Of a stretch of DNA of 10,228 bases, positions 1-5,950 are shown one piece after another (within the stretch, counting starts at the first letter, position 1; every line of letters begins with the position of its first letter). The notes beneath the pieces were generated by a model. That model was not told where the DNA came from, did no database searches, and worked only from the letters and a program-made list of their open reading frames with translations. The stretch is from Actinomycetes bacterium. GTDB taxonomy: Bacteria; Actinomycetota; Acidimicrobiia; Acidimicrobiales; JAMCPL01. The stretch covers positions 1-10,228 of the forward strand of contig JAJZWK010000053.1 in assembly GCA_021846725.1 (NCBI GenBank), written 5' to 3'. Made by a program: the position numbers and the translations under genes.

Positions 1-2
1 CA

Positions 3-704
3 CTGTCTACCTTGTTTGCGGGTATCAAAGAGGACGAGGCAGGCAATGTAAATACCCCAAACAAGGTAAATACCTCAAATAAGCAAAATGCAGCACTTAC
101 CGATATGCCAATCAAAAGAATGTCGGTATATTCGAGAGCAGAAGAGCGTATTCCAAGTGCCCTGTATACAACTATGGAGCGAGCAGCATCGTCAGCTTCT
201 CCCGGGTCGGGAGGAGTTATCTTTACGCCATGGCTTAATGGTGAGCGTTCGCCCATAGATGACCACACACTCAGAGCTGGCTTTCACAATTTATCCCTTT
301 ACACCACTCAAAACGAGCTCATTCGTTCGATATATGAAGGTGTCGCGTTCAACTCCAAGTGGCTTCTGGATGCAGTGGAGTCATTTACCGGACATCGTTG
401 CAACAGTCTGGCTTTTATCGGAGGTGGTGCCCAGTCTGCGCTCTGGGCTCGTATCCATGCAGATGTACTGCAGCGCGACATAGTACCAGTGAATGAGCCT
501 ATTCTGGCGAATGTTCGTGGAGCGGGACTGCTGGCATGGTTGGCCGTGGGGAGAATACAGGTTGGTGATATACATGGTATGGTGGCAACGGGTACCAGAG
601 TGACGCCAGATCCGGATCTTGCATTAATTTATGAGTCCGGCTATAAGCGCTACATAGATATCTACAACAAGACTCATGATATTTACAGGAGGCTCAATGC
701 TTGA
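3..704 (+). CDS. FGGY-family carbohydrate kinase (xylulokinase-like), C-terminal part
   Basis: The frame is open to the left edge, so only the last 233 residues are present and the true start lies outside; the TTG at 12 is not a credible start. The product should be a cytoplasmic kinase that phosphorylates a sugar or polyol with ATP. The visible part is the second FGGY domain: the PGSGGVIFTPWLNGERSP motif (bases 198-257), the IYEGVAF helix (331-351), the LAFIGGGAQSALWARIHADVL nucleotide-binding stretch (about 411-470) and the ANVRGAGLLA loop near 507-536. The family signature usually has Gly in GxFxGL; here it reads GFHNL. An in-frame 18-base duplication (48-83) lengthens a polar, Asn-rich insert before the conserved core. 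The gene ends by overlapping the next one by 8 bases, so the two are surely cotranscribed. The substrate cannot be told from this fragment. Confidence 0.85.
   Translation: MSTLFAGIKEDEAGNVNTPNKVNTSNKQNAALTDMPIKRMSVYSRAEERIPSALYTTMERAASSASPGSGGVIFTPWLNGERSPIDDHTLRAGFHNLSLYTTQNELIRSIYEGVAFNSKWLLDAVESFTGHRCNSLAFIGGGAQSALWARIHADVLQRDIVPVNEPILANVRGAGLLAWLAVGRIQVGDIHGMVATGTRVTPDPDLALIYESGYKRYIDIYNKTHDIYRRLNA
48..83 (+). repeat. In-frame 18-base tandem duplication in the kinase gene
   Basis: GTAAATACCCCAAACAAG (48-65) is followed directly by GTAAATACCTCAAATAAG (66-83), with two mismatches in 18. It encodes VNTPNK then VNTSNK in a polar insert of the FGGY kinase. Eighteen is a multiple of three, so the frame is kept. 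Confidence 0.85.
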
Positions 705-2106
705 AGAAGAATTTGATTTCATCATGGAGGTGCTCGAATCTGAGTTGCGTCCGTATAGGGATTCGCATCATGTATATCGTAAATTACCCGAAAAGGGTAG
801 AGCACATGAAGACATACTGACCGAGATGAATGAATTGGCTATTCGTGAACGGACCAAGTGGCATTCTGGATATGTTTCTGGTGCGGTATATAATGGTGAT
901 GACTCCCATATAGACTTTTTGAACGAGGTCTACTCTATCAACTCTCAAGCTAATCCCCTCCATCCCGATATTTGGCCAAGTGCTATAAAGTATGAGGCTG
1001 AGATAGTAGCCATGACTGCTTCCTTGTTTGGTGGAGGAGATGATGGTGTTTCGAGTGTCTGTGGTACCGTATCTTCCGGTGGAACGGAGAGTATCATGCT
1101 GGCTATGAGGGCATACCGTGATTGGGCAAGAACTGAAAAAGGCATCGCTGAACCTCAAATAGTAGCACCTGCCAGTGCTCATGCTGCATTTGAAAAAGCT
1201 GCTCAATGTTTTGATATGGAGTTGGTTCAAGTAGGGCTGGATAGCGATTGGCGAGTCGACGTGGAAGCTATGAACAATGCTATAAGTGACAGGACGGCTG
1301 TTATAGTAGGCTCTGCTCCCTCCTTCCCGCATGGTATGATCGATCCCATTGAGGAACTGTCCGATCTGGCGTTGGAGCGAGGCATAGGTCTACATGTAGA
1401 TTCATGTCTGGGGGGATTCATACTTCCATTTGCACGACGCCTGGGAAGACGAGTACCTCCTGCAGATTTTAGCTTGCCCGGGGTGACCTCCCTTTCAGCA
1501 GATACGCATAAGTTTGGTTATGCAGCCAAAGGCAGTTCGGTCATTCTTTATAGAGATGCTCTGCTTCGTAGGTATCAGATGTACACTACGACAAATTGGA
1601 TGGGTGGGCTATATTACTCGCCCACTTTTGCCGGGAGCAGGCCAGGTGCACTTTCCGCTGAATGCTGGGCCGCAATGCTTGCATTTGGGGAGGATGGCTA
1701 TCTAAAAGCTACCAAGTCCATTTTGGATACTGCCGATCAGATCAAAGAAGGTATATCGCATATAAATGGTATACGTATTCTGGGTGATCCGCTCTGGGTG
1801 ATCTCCTTTACCTCAGACGAGATGGACATTTACGCTGTTGCTGATGCGATGACCAGGAGGGGGTGGAGCCTGAATGGATTGCAGAATCCGCCAGCTGTTC
1901 ATATATGTATTACTCTCCGACATACTATTGAGGGAGTAGCAGAACGCTTTGTCAACGATCTGGCTGAGTCAGCAGAAGAAGTGAGCAACTCTCCAGGTAC
2001 TATGGGTGTTATGACCCCTATATATGGCATGGCTGGTGCAGTCGACACTAGAGGAGAGGTACATGAGTTGTTGTTACGTTATGCAGATATTCAGTTCAAG
2101 ACCTGA
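697..2106 (+). CDS. Sphingosine-1-phosphate-lyase-like PLP-dependent enzyme
   Basis: A 469-residue fold-type I PLP enzyme of the group II decarboxylase/S1P lyase family. Eukaryotic members split sphingosine 1-phosphate into phosphoethanolamine and a fatty aldehyde. Matching blocks are SSGGTES (126-132, phosphate/cofactor loop), SAHAAFEKAAQ (160-170, His 162 stacks on PLP), HVDSCLGG (233-240, Asp 235), SADTHKFGYAAKGSS (267-281, Lys 272 forms the Schiff base), SPTFAGSRPG (308-317) and HICITLRHT (402-410). No membrane segment precedes the catalytic domain, unlike the ER-anchored eukaryotic enzyme, so it is probably cytosolic. The ATG at 697 is chosen over the in-frame ATG at 676 because ACAGGAGG (685-692) lies just before it. 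It overlaps the kinase stop by 8 bases. The family assignment is firm; the true substrate is not known, since bacteria rarely make sphingolipids. Confidence 0.88.
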   Translation: MLEEEFDFIMEVLESELRPYRDSHHVYRKLPEKGRAHEDILTEMNELAIRERTKWHSGYVSGAVYNGDDSHIDFLNEVYSINSQANPLHPDIWPSAIKYEAEIVAMTASLFGGGDDGVSSVCGTVSSGGTESIMLAMRAYRDWARTEKGIAEPQIVAPASAHAAFEKAAQCFDMELVQVGLDSDWRVDVEAMNNAISDRTAVIVGSAPSFPHGMIDPIEELSDLALERGIGLHVDSCLGGFILPFARRLGRRVPPADFSLPGVTSLSADTHKFGYAAKGSSVILYRDALLRRYQMYTTTNWMGGLYYSPTFAGSRPGALSAECWAAMLAFGEDGYLKATKSILDTADQIKEGISHINGIRILGDPLWVISFTSDEMDIYAVADAMTRRGWSLNGLQNPPAVHICITLRHTIEGVAERFVNDLAESAEEVSNSPGTMGVMTPIYGMAGAVDTRGEVHELLLRYADIQFKT

Positions 2107-2135
2107 TGGTTGAGAAGCGAATATGAATTATCGGC

Positions 2136-2163
2136 TTTGGCTATAGATATTTGGCTATAGATA
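2136..2163 (+). repeat. Perfect tandem 14-mer in the spacer before the GNAT gene
   Basis: TTTGGCTATAGATA occurs at 2136-2149 and again, without mismatch or gap, at 2150-2163. It sits 30 bases after the lyase stop and about 50 bases upstream of the -10 box at 2215. It could be a recent duplication or a pair of regulator sites on one face of the helix (14 bases is not a whole number of turns, which argues mildly against the latter). Confidence 0.8.
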
Positions 2164-2192
2164 GGATACTACGTCTGTAATATTTGATAGCT

Positions 2193-2221
2193 GATTATAC
2201 CTGTTCGCGTGAGGTATAATC
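2193..2221 (+). promoter_or_regulatory. Palindromic promoter/operator upstream of the GNAT gene
   Basis: GATTATACCT (2193-2202) and AGGTATAATC (2212-2221) form a perfect 10-base inverted repeat around a 9-base centre. The right arm contains a consensus -10 box TATAAT (2215-2220). The left arm contains the same hexamer on the opposite strand. The -35 region of the rightward promoter is poor: TGATTA (2192-2197) at 17-base spacing. It may be an activator-dependent promoter or one whose -10 is covered by a dimeric repressor. Transcription would begin near 2227, giving a leader of about 50 bases before the ATG at 2276. Confidence 0.5.
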
Positions 2222-2275
2222 TCATTGGGAGTTGCTGGTAATAGCTTAGTTGCGCAGCCGTTTGGAGGTAGAACA

Positions 2276-2971
2276 ATGGACGCACCAAATGATGTAGTAA
2301 AGGTAGGCGATTTACTCGTCAGACCATATGAAACCAAGGACCGCGCCGCTGTAAGGTATATCTGTTATGTTACGGGTTATATGGGGGAGCCCATAGACTG
2401 GCAGTGGAAGGATGCTAAGAGTTTGGCTGACACGTTTACCGGTTACTATACCGATCAGGAGCCCGAATCAGCGCTGGTGGTGGAGAACAAGGATGGCGAA
2501 GTAGTTGGTTACCTGCTCGGATGCGTAGATTCCAGACGTGCTCCCACTCCGGAAAAGGTGATTATACGGCATGTATTTACAAGAGGTATAGCATTTATGC
2601 CGGGGACGGCAGGATTCGTCTGGAGATCCGCATGGGATATAGTGACCGATGTGATGACTGGGAAAATACGTCCATCAGACCGAAAGTTGGAATTTGATCC
2701 GCGCTGGCCGGCTCATCTGCACATAGATTTGCTGCAGGAAGCAATTGGTCGTGGAGCTGGTTCTGCTCTTATGCGGATATGGTTGGATAGGTTGCGATAC
2801 CTTAAAGTACCTGGTTGCCACTTAGGGACTTTAGCGGAAAACCACAGAGCTATCGCCTTTTTCGAGGCTATGGGATTTCGCAAAGAAGGCAACAATCCAC
2901 CGGTACCAGGAGAGCGTACCAGAGATGGAAAGCGTCTTCACAGCCAGCTCATGGTTCAGGAACTTAATTAA
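2276..2971 (+). CDS. GNAT-family N-acetyltransferase
   Basis: A 231-residue single-domain acyl-CoA-dependent acetyltransferase, probably cytosolic. The frame is open further upstream, but the ATG at 2276 has GGAGG at 2264-2268 with seven bases between. The GNAT order is visible: an N-terminal strand LLVRPYETKDRAAV (13-26), strands VVGYLLGCVD (77-86), then motif A with the acetyl-CoA pyrophosphate loop LLQEAIGRGAGSALM (152-166), and motif B with LGTLAENHRAIAFFEAMGFRKEG (183-205). The stretch from about 88 to 143 is longer than in minimal GNATs and includes a Trp-rich segment. It starts from its own putative promoter and is separated by more than 160 bases from the lyase, so the two need not be functionally linked. 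The substrate (amine, peptide N-terminus or antibiotic) cannot be deduced. Confidence 0.85.
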   Translation: MDAPNDVVKVGDLLVRPYETKDRAAVRYICYVTGYMGEPIDWQWKDAKSLADTFTGYYTDQEPESALVVENKDGEVVGYLLGCVDSRRAPTPEKVIIRHVFTRGIAFMPGTAGFVWRSAWDIVTDVMTGKIRPSDRKLEFDPRWPAHLHIDLLQEAIGRGAGSALMRIWLDRLRYLKVPGCHLGTLAENHRAIAFFEAMGFRKEGNNPPVPGERTRDGKRLHSQLMVQELN

Positions 2972-3023
2972 CGTTCCGTTTACCATCGACATACCTATCT
3001 CACAACAGTTCATTGGATTGTTG

Positions 3024-3133
3024 TGCACCTCTGCCTTGCACTGGCCCGGGATGGGCGTTTCCCTAATGACGCTCCTGCGCTTGCGAATGTCGATGCACCT
3101 CTGCCTTGCACTGGCCTGGGATGAACGTTTCCC
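3024..3133 (+). repeat. Two 40-base direct repeats at 70-base spacing
   Basis: Copy 1 is 3024-3063 and copy 2 is 3094-3133. Both begin TGCACCTCTGCCTTGCACTG and end CGTTTCCC; they differ at three of 40 positions (C/T at 3047/3117, GG/AA at 3054-3055/3124-3125). The 30 bases between are unlike each other and unlike the repeat. The repeats occupy the 261-base spacer between the GNAT gene and moaC. With only two units they are not a CRISPR array. A weak hairpin (CACCT at 3155-3159, AGGTG at 3164-3168) follows but has no T-run. Confidence 0.85.
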
Positions 3134-3220
3134 CGATCCAAGTTTCTTATCGCTCACCTCCTAAGGTGGGTACGGCAGCGTTATCGAGCGTGAATTTGGT
3201 GCTAGGTAGCTCTCAGCCGC

Positions 3221-3232
3221 TATACTGGATAT
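3221..3232 (+). promoter_or_regulatory. Putative leaderless promoter of moaC
   Basis: A -10-like TATACT (3221-3226) ends six bases before the moaC ATG at 3233, so transcription would begin at or next to the start codon. No Shine-Dalgarno sequence precedes that ATG, as expected of a leaderless mRNA, which is common in actinobacteria. The -35 is weak: TTGGTG (3196-3201) at 19-base spacing. The same octamer TATACTGG lies before the aldo/keto reductase start. Confidence 0.4.
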
Positions 3233-3742
3233 ATGCCAGGACGATCACTGACTCCACTCGACCCGCTTGGTAGGGCACAGATGGTAGATAGAGGCCCTAA
3301 GGAGATTAGTAATAGACGCGCCCTTGCCAGGTGTAAGGTCATGATGCTTCCGGAGACGACATCGCTTATAGCTACTAATGCGATGACGAAGGGAGATGTA
3401 CTTGCGACCGCCAGAATAGCAGGTATCCAAGCTGCCAAACGAGCCTCTGATCTATTTCCACTCTGTCACCCATTGCTTGTAGGTACTGTACAGATTGATT
3501 TTTCTATTGGGGATGAATATGTAGAGGTGGAGGCGAGGGTAGAGGCTGTTGACCGTACTGGGGTCGAGATGGAAGCTATGACGGCATGCGCCGTAGCGGC
3601 ACTGACAGTATATGACATGTGCAAGTCATCAGATAAGACTATGAGCATAGCAGATCTCGCTCTGTGGGAGAAGTCTGGCGGTGCGTCGGGGTATTGGAGA
3701 CGTTCTTCATTGCAGAGCGCTTTAGTGTCCGATAACGGTTGA
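3233..3742 (+). CDS. moaC: Cyclic pyranopterin monophosphate synthase MoaC
   Basis: A 169-residue cytosolic enzyme of molybdenum cofactor synthesis, turning the MoaA product (3',8-cyclo-7,8-dihydro-GTP) into cyclic pyranopterin monophosphate. Family hallmarks are AHMVD-like AQMVDR (15-20), TKGDVLATARIAGIQAAKR (52-70), DLFPLCHPL (73-81), TGVEMEAMTACAVAALTVYDMCK (109-131) and EKSGGASG (146-153). Residues matching the E. coli active site are Lys 53, His 79, Asp 128 and Lys 131. The length is normal, but the last dozen residues after SGYWRR are not family sequence, and the end of the gene including the stop lies inside a duplicated 31-mer (3725-3755). The start has no ribosome binding site. The gene is alone: no moaA, moaB/mogA, moaE or moeA is in view. 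Confidence 0.96.
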   Translation: MPGRSLTPLDPLGRAQMVDRGPKEISNRRALARCKVMMLPETTSLIATNAMTKGDVLATARIAGIQAAKRASDLFPLCHPLLVGTVQIDFSIGDEYVEVEARVEAVDRTGVEMEAMTACAVAALTVYDMCKSSDKTMSIADLALWEKSGGASGYWRRSSLQSALVSDNG

Positions 3743-3788
3743 CCAAACATACTCCGCGTGCCCGATAACGGTTGACCAAATATGCTCC
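3725..3788 (+). repeat. Two 31-base direct repeats spanning the moaC stop
   Basis: Copy 1 is 3725-3755 and copy 2 is 3758-3788; both contain CCGATAACGGTTGACCAAA. They differ at three of 31 positions (T/C at 3728/3761, C/T at 3748/3781, A/G at 3751/3784). The TGA of moaC (3740-3742) lies in copy 1, so the repeat supplies the last codons of the gene. The core CCGATAACGG is close to palindromic. The pattern resembles the multiple terminal repeats found at the ends of some insertion sequences, but no transposase is nearby. Confidence 0.8.
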
Positions 3789-4125
3789 ACAAGCTTCTGG
3801 CTTTAGCTATGGGGAGTGGATGTCAGAGAGGATGCCAGCCTCGGTCTGCTTCACTTGTGGTTGTCCTTAATCTCGGTTATCTTGAATTTGCAAACTTGCC
3901 CCTCTTGCATCCTGGGAGCATGGGTCAGAACGTGGTACTAGTTACACTATCGACGCTGTAGAGGGGGGTATTACTAGTAAAATTTATCCCGGCTAAAATG
4001 AGCAGCCAGCGCATGACTTTATTTCCAGGCTATTATTATAGTAATTGATTGAAATATGAGTGTATGCTCTGAGGATTTGACACTTAGGGATGCCACCGAA
4101 AAACCACCAAAAAAAGGAGTATTGC
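3789..4125 (+). promoter_or_regulatory. Spacer upstream of sufB with palindromes and a probable promoter
   Basis: No gene was found in this 337-base stretch. It contains the perfect 10-base palindrome TTACTAGTAA (3971-3980) and, 29 bases before it, a related TACTAGT (3936-3942). Between them TTACA (3942-3946) and TGTA (3957-3960) make a weak dyad. The best promoter is ATGACT (4013-4018) with TATAGT (4037-4042) at 18-base spacing, which would give a leader of about 75 bases. A consensus-looking TTGACA at 4077-4082 has no -10 box at the right distance. The palindromes lie just upstream of this promoter, a place suited to an Fe-S-responsive regulator, but no regulator gene is present. Confidence 0.4.
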
Positions 4126-5523
4126 ATGGCCGTAGATCTGGATTTAGGTAAGTATGAGCTTGGATGGGCTGACCAAGAAGATTACGTTTTCAAACCGAAG
4201 AAAGGGTTGTCCGAAGAGGTAGTAAGAGAGATGTCTGCGATGAAGCGGGAACCTGAGTGGATGCTTAAGTTCAGGCTGAAGGCGCTGGATAAGTTCTTTG
4301 CTAAGCCCATGGCTCCTTGGTTTGCTGTAAACATGCCTGATTTGGATTTTGACGATATTTATTACTACATAAAGCCAACTGAATCTCAGGTGGATTCATG
4401 GGACGATCTACCGGCTGCCATAAAGTCGACATATGAGCGGCTGGGCATACCTCAAGCAGAGAGAAAATACCTGGCAGGAGTGACTGCACAGTATGAGTCT
4501 GAGGTGGTATTTCATCGCAATAGAATGGAGCTTGGATCGCAGGGTGTTATCTTTTGTGACATGGATACTGCTGTAAGGGAATATCCTGATATTGTAAGAA
4601 AATGGTTTGGTACGATTATTCCACCAAATGATAATAAGTTTGCTGCTCTCAATTCTGCAGTTTGGTCAGGTGGGTCGTTTATTTATGTGCCTCCGGGAGT
4701 CAAGGTGGATATGCCACTCCAAGCTTACTTCCGCATCAATGCTGAGAATATGGGACAATTCGAGCGTACTCTCATCATCGCTGATCAGGGTGCCCAGGTG
4801 CATTATGTGGAGGGTTGCTCTGCTCCTGTCTACTCCACTGACTCTCTTCACTCTGCTGTAGTAGAGCTGGTGGCACTCGAGGGTTCCAGAATTACCTATA
4901 CTACGATACAGAACTGGTCGACCAACGTATACAATCTGGTGACCAAACGTGCCAGGGCGGAGGCTGAGGCCCGTGTGGAGTGGATAGATGGCAATATAGG
5001 GTCACGTCTTACCATGAAGTACCCCTCTGTCTACCTGGTAGGACCCAAGGCATCTGGTGAAGTGCTCTCGGTTGCTTATGCTGGCGCGGGACAGCACCAA
5101 GATGCCGGTGGCAAGATGATACATGCAGCTCCCGAGACTACCTCGACTATTATATCCAAGTCGATTTCAAAAGACGGGGGTGTATCCACCTACAGGGGGT
5201 TGGTACATGTAGACGAGGATGCCCACAATGCGAAGAGCTTTGTCCGTTGCGATGCTCTCATACTCGACGAGCAGTCAGTCTCTGAGACAAAGCCATATAT
5301 GGAGCTTTACGAGCAAGATGCCCAAATTGCCCATGAGGCAACTGTATCCAAGGTAAACGATGATCAGTTGTTTTACCTGATGAGTAGGGGGCTTTCAGAC
5401 AGCCAGGCAATGGGTATGATCGTAAATGGATTCATCGAACCCATTACGCGTACACTTCCAATGGAATATGCCGTAGAGTGGAGCAGATTGATCGAGATGC
5501 AGATGGAAGGAGCAGTGGGATAA
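4126..5523 (+). CDS. sufB: Fe-S cluster assembly scaffold protein SufB
   Basis: A 465-residue full-length SufB, the cytosolic scaffold that with SufC and SufD builds Fe-S clusters. The ATG at 4126 is chosen over the in-frame ATG at 4090 because AAAGGAG (4113-4119) lies six bases upstream and MAVDLDLGKYELGW is a normal SufB beginning. Conserved blocks are LDFDDIYYYIKPT (73-85), RLGIPQAERKYLAGVTAQYESEVVFH (105-130), NSAVWSGGSFIYVPPGV (176-192), QVHYVEGCSAP (224-234), GSRLTMKYPSVYLVG (292-306) and the C-terminal core. Cys 375 (FVRCDALIL) and Glu 404 (IAHEATVS) correspond, with the same 29-residue spacing, to E. coli Cys 405 and Glu 434, needed for cluster assembly. There is no intein. sufC, sufD, sufS and sufU do not follow; the next gene is an unrecognised cysteine protein five bases on. 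Confidence 0.97.
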   Translation: MAVDLDLGKYELGWADQEDYVFKPKKGLSEEVVREMSAMKREPEWMLKFRLKALDKFFAKPMAPWFAVNMPDLDFDDIYYYIKPTESQVDSWDDLPAAIKSTYERLGIPQAERKYLAGVTAQYESEVVFHRNRMELGSQGVIFCDMDTAVREYPDIVRKWFGTIIPPNDNKFAALNSAVWSGGSFIYVPPGVKVDMPLQAYFRINAENMGQFERTLIIADQGAQVHYVEGCSAPVYSTDSLHSAVVELVALEGSRITYTTIQNWSTNVYNLVTKRARAEAEARVEWIDGNIGSRLTMKYPSVYLVGPKASGEVLSVAYAGAGQHQDAGGKMIHAAPETTSTIISKSISKDGGVSTYRGLVHVDEDAHNAKSFVRCDALILDEQSVSETKPYMELYEQDAQIAHEATVSKVNDDQLFYLMSRGLSDSQAMGMIVNGFIEPITRTLPMEYAVEWSRLIEMQMEGAVG

Positions 5524-5528
5524 TTATC

Positions 5529-5936
5529 ATGCCGATGAGAGAAGACTGTGAGCATTACCAGAGTCGCACGTATTCTGATGGGGAAGTGGCCAGATTCTGC
5601 GAACTTGATCTGGCCCCAGAGGCACCTTGGCGTTGTCCTGATGATTGTGGATCCTATGTAAGGCGGTTGGTCGATCTGACTTTTGATCGAGGAAGCCTTG
5701 CTGTTGTGGAGGAGGAAAAAGAACCGGATGTCGATGAGGACGAATTGAAATTGCTTGAAGAGGCCGAGGAGGTAATTGAAGAGGTGGAACCAGAGGTAGT
5801 TACCGAGGTAGAGGCAGAGCGGGGGGATGATCCGGATAGTGGATTTCGTGGTGCATCGATAGAAGGAGTTGAGCATAGTAGCACCAGAGGAAGGAGTGGG
5901 GGAATCTTTGGGCGGCGGCACCCTAAGAAGCGCTAG
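5529..5936 (+). CDS. Unrecognised four-cysteine protein with acidic tail, next to SufB
   Basis: I do not recognise this 135-residue protein. The N-terminal 45 residues carry Cys 7, His 9, Cys 24, Cys 36 and Cys 40 in the arrangement DCEHY...RFCELDLAPEAPWRCPDDCGSY, suited to a zinc site or an Fe-S cluster. Residues about 61-100 are dominated by Glu and Asp (EEEKEPDVDEDELKLLEEAE and on), probably a charged helix or disordered linker. The last 20 are Gly/Arg rich and basic, ending RRHPKKR. No signal peptide or membrane segment is seen. The ATG at 5529 is chosen because it is the first ATG past the sufB stop, with GGGA eight bases before it; the in-frame GTG at 5478 inside sufB is less likely. 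Five bases separate it from sufB, so the two are cotranscribed. A role in Fe-S assembly or as a client is inference from position and cysteines only. Confidence 0.75.
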   Translation: MPMREDCEHYQSRTYSDGEVARFCELDLAPEAPWRCPDDCGSYVRRLVDLTFDRGSLAVVEEEKEPDVDEDELKLLEEAEEVIEEVEPEVVTEVEAERGDDPDSGFRGASIEGVEHSSTRGRSGGIFGRRHPKKR

Positions 5937-5950
5937 TAATCTTCAGCCAA

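Noticed and set aside
784..1332. 182-codon open frame on the minus strand
   Set aside because: It lies wholly inside the S1P-lyase-like gene, has no ribosome binding site, and its translation shows no family motif; it is a shadow of the real gene.
3024..3133. CRISPR array
   Set aside because: Only two repeat units with mismatches, a single spacer and no cas gene.
2831..3164. Overlapping open frames on both strands across the GNAT end and the 40-base repeats
   Set aside because: The translations are mirrored products of the repeat, with no motif and no ribosome binding site; the spacer is better read as non-coding.
4077..4082. TTGACA as the -35 box for sufB
   Set aside because: The sequence 16-18 bases downstream (about 4099-4105) has no -10-like hexamer, so it is probably chance.
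5373..5921. 182-codon open frame on the minus strand
   Set aside because: It runs across the end of sufB and the cysteine protein, both strongly supported on the other strand; its translation is low-complexity and unlike any family.
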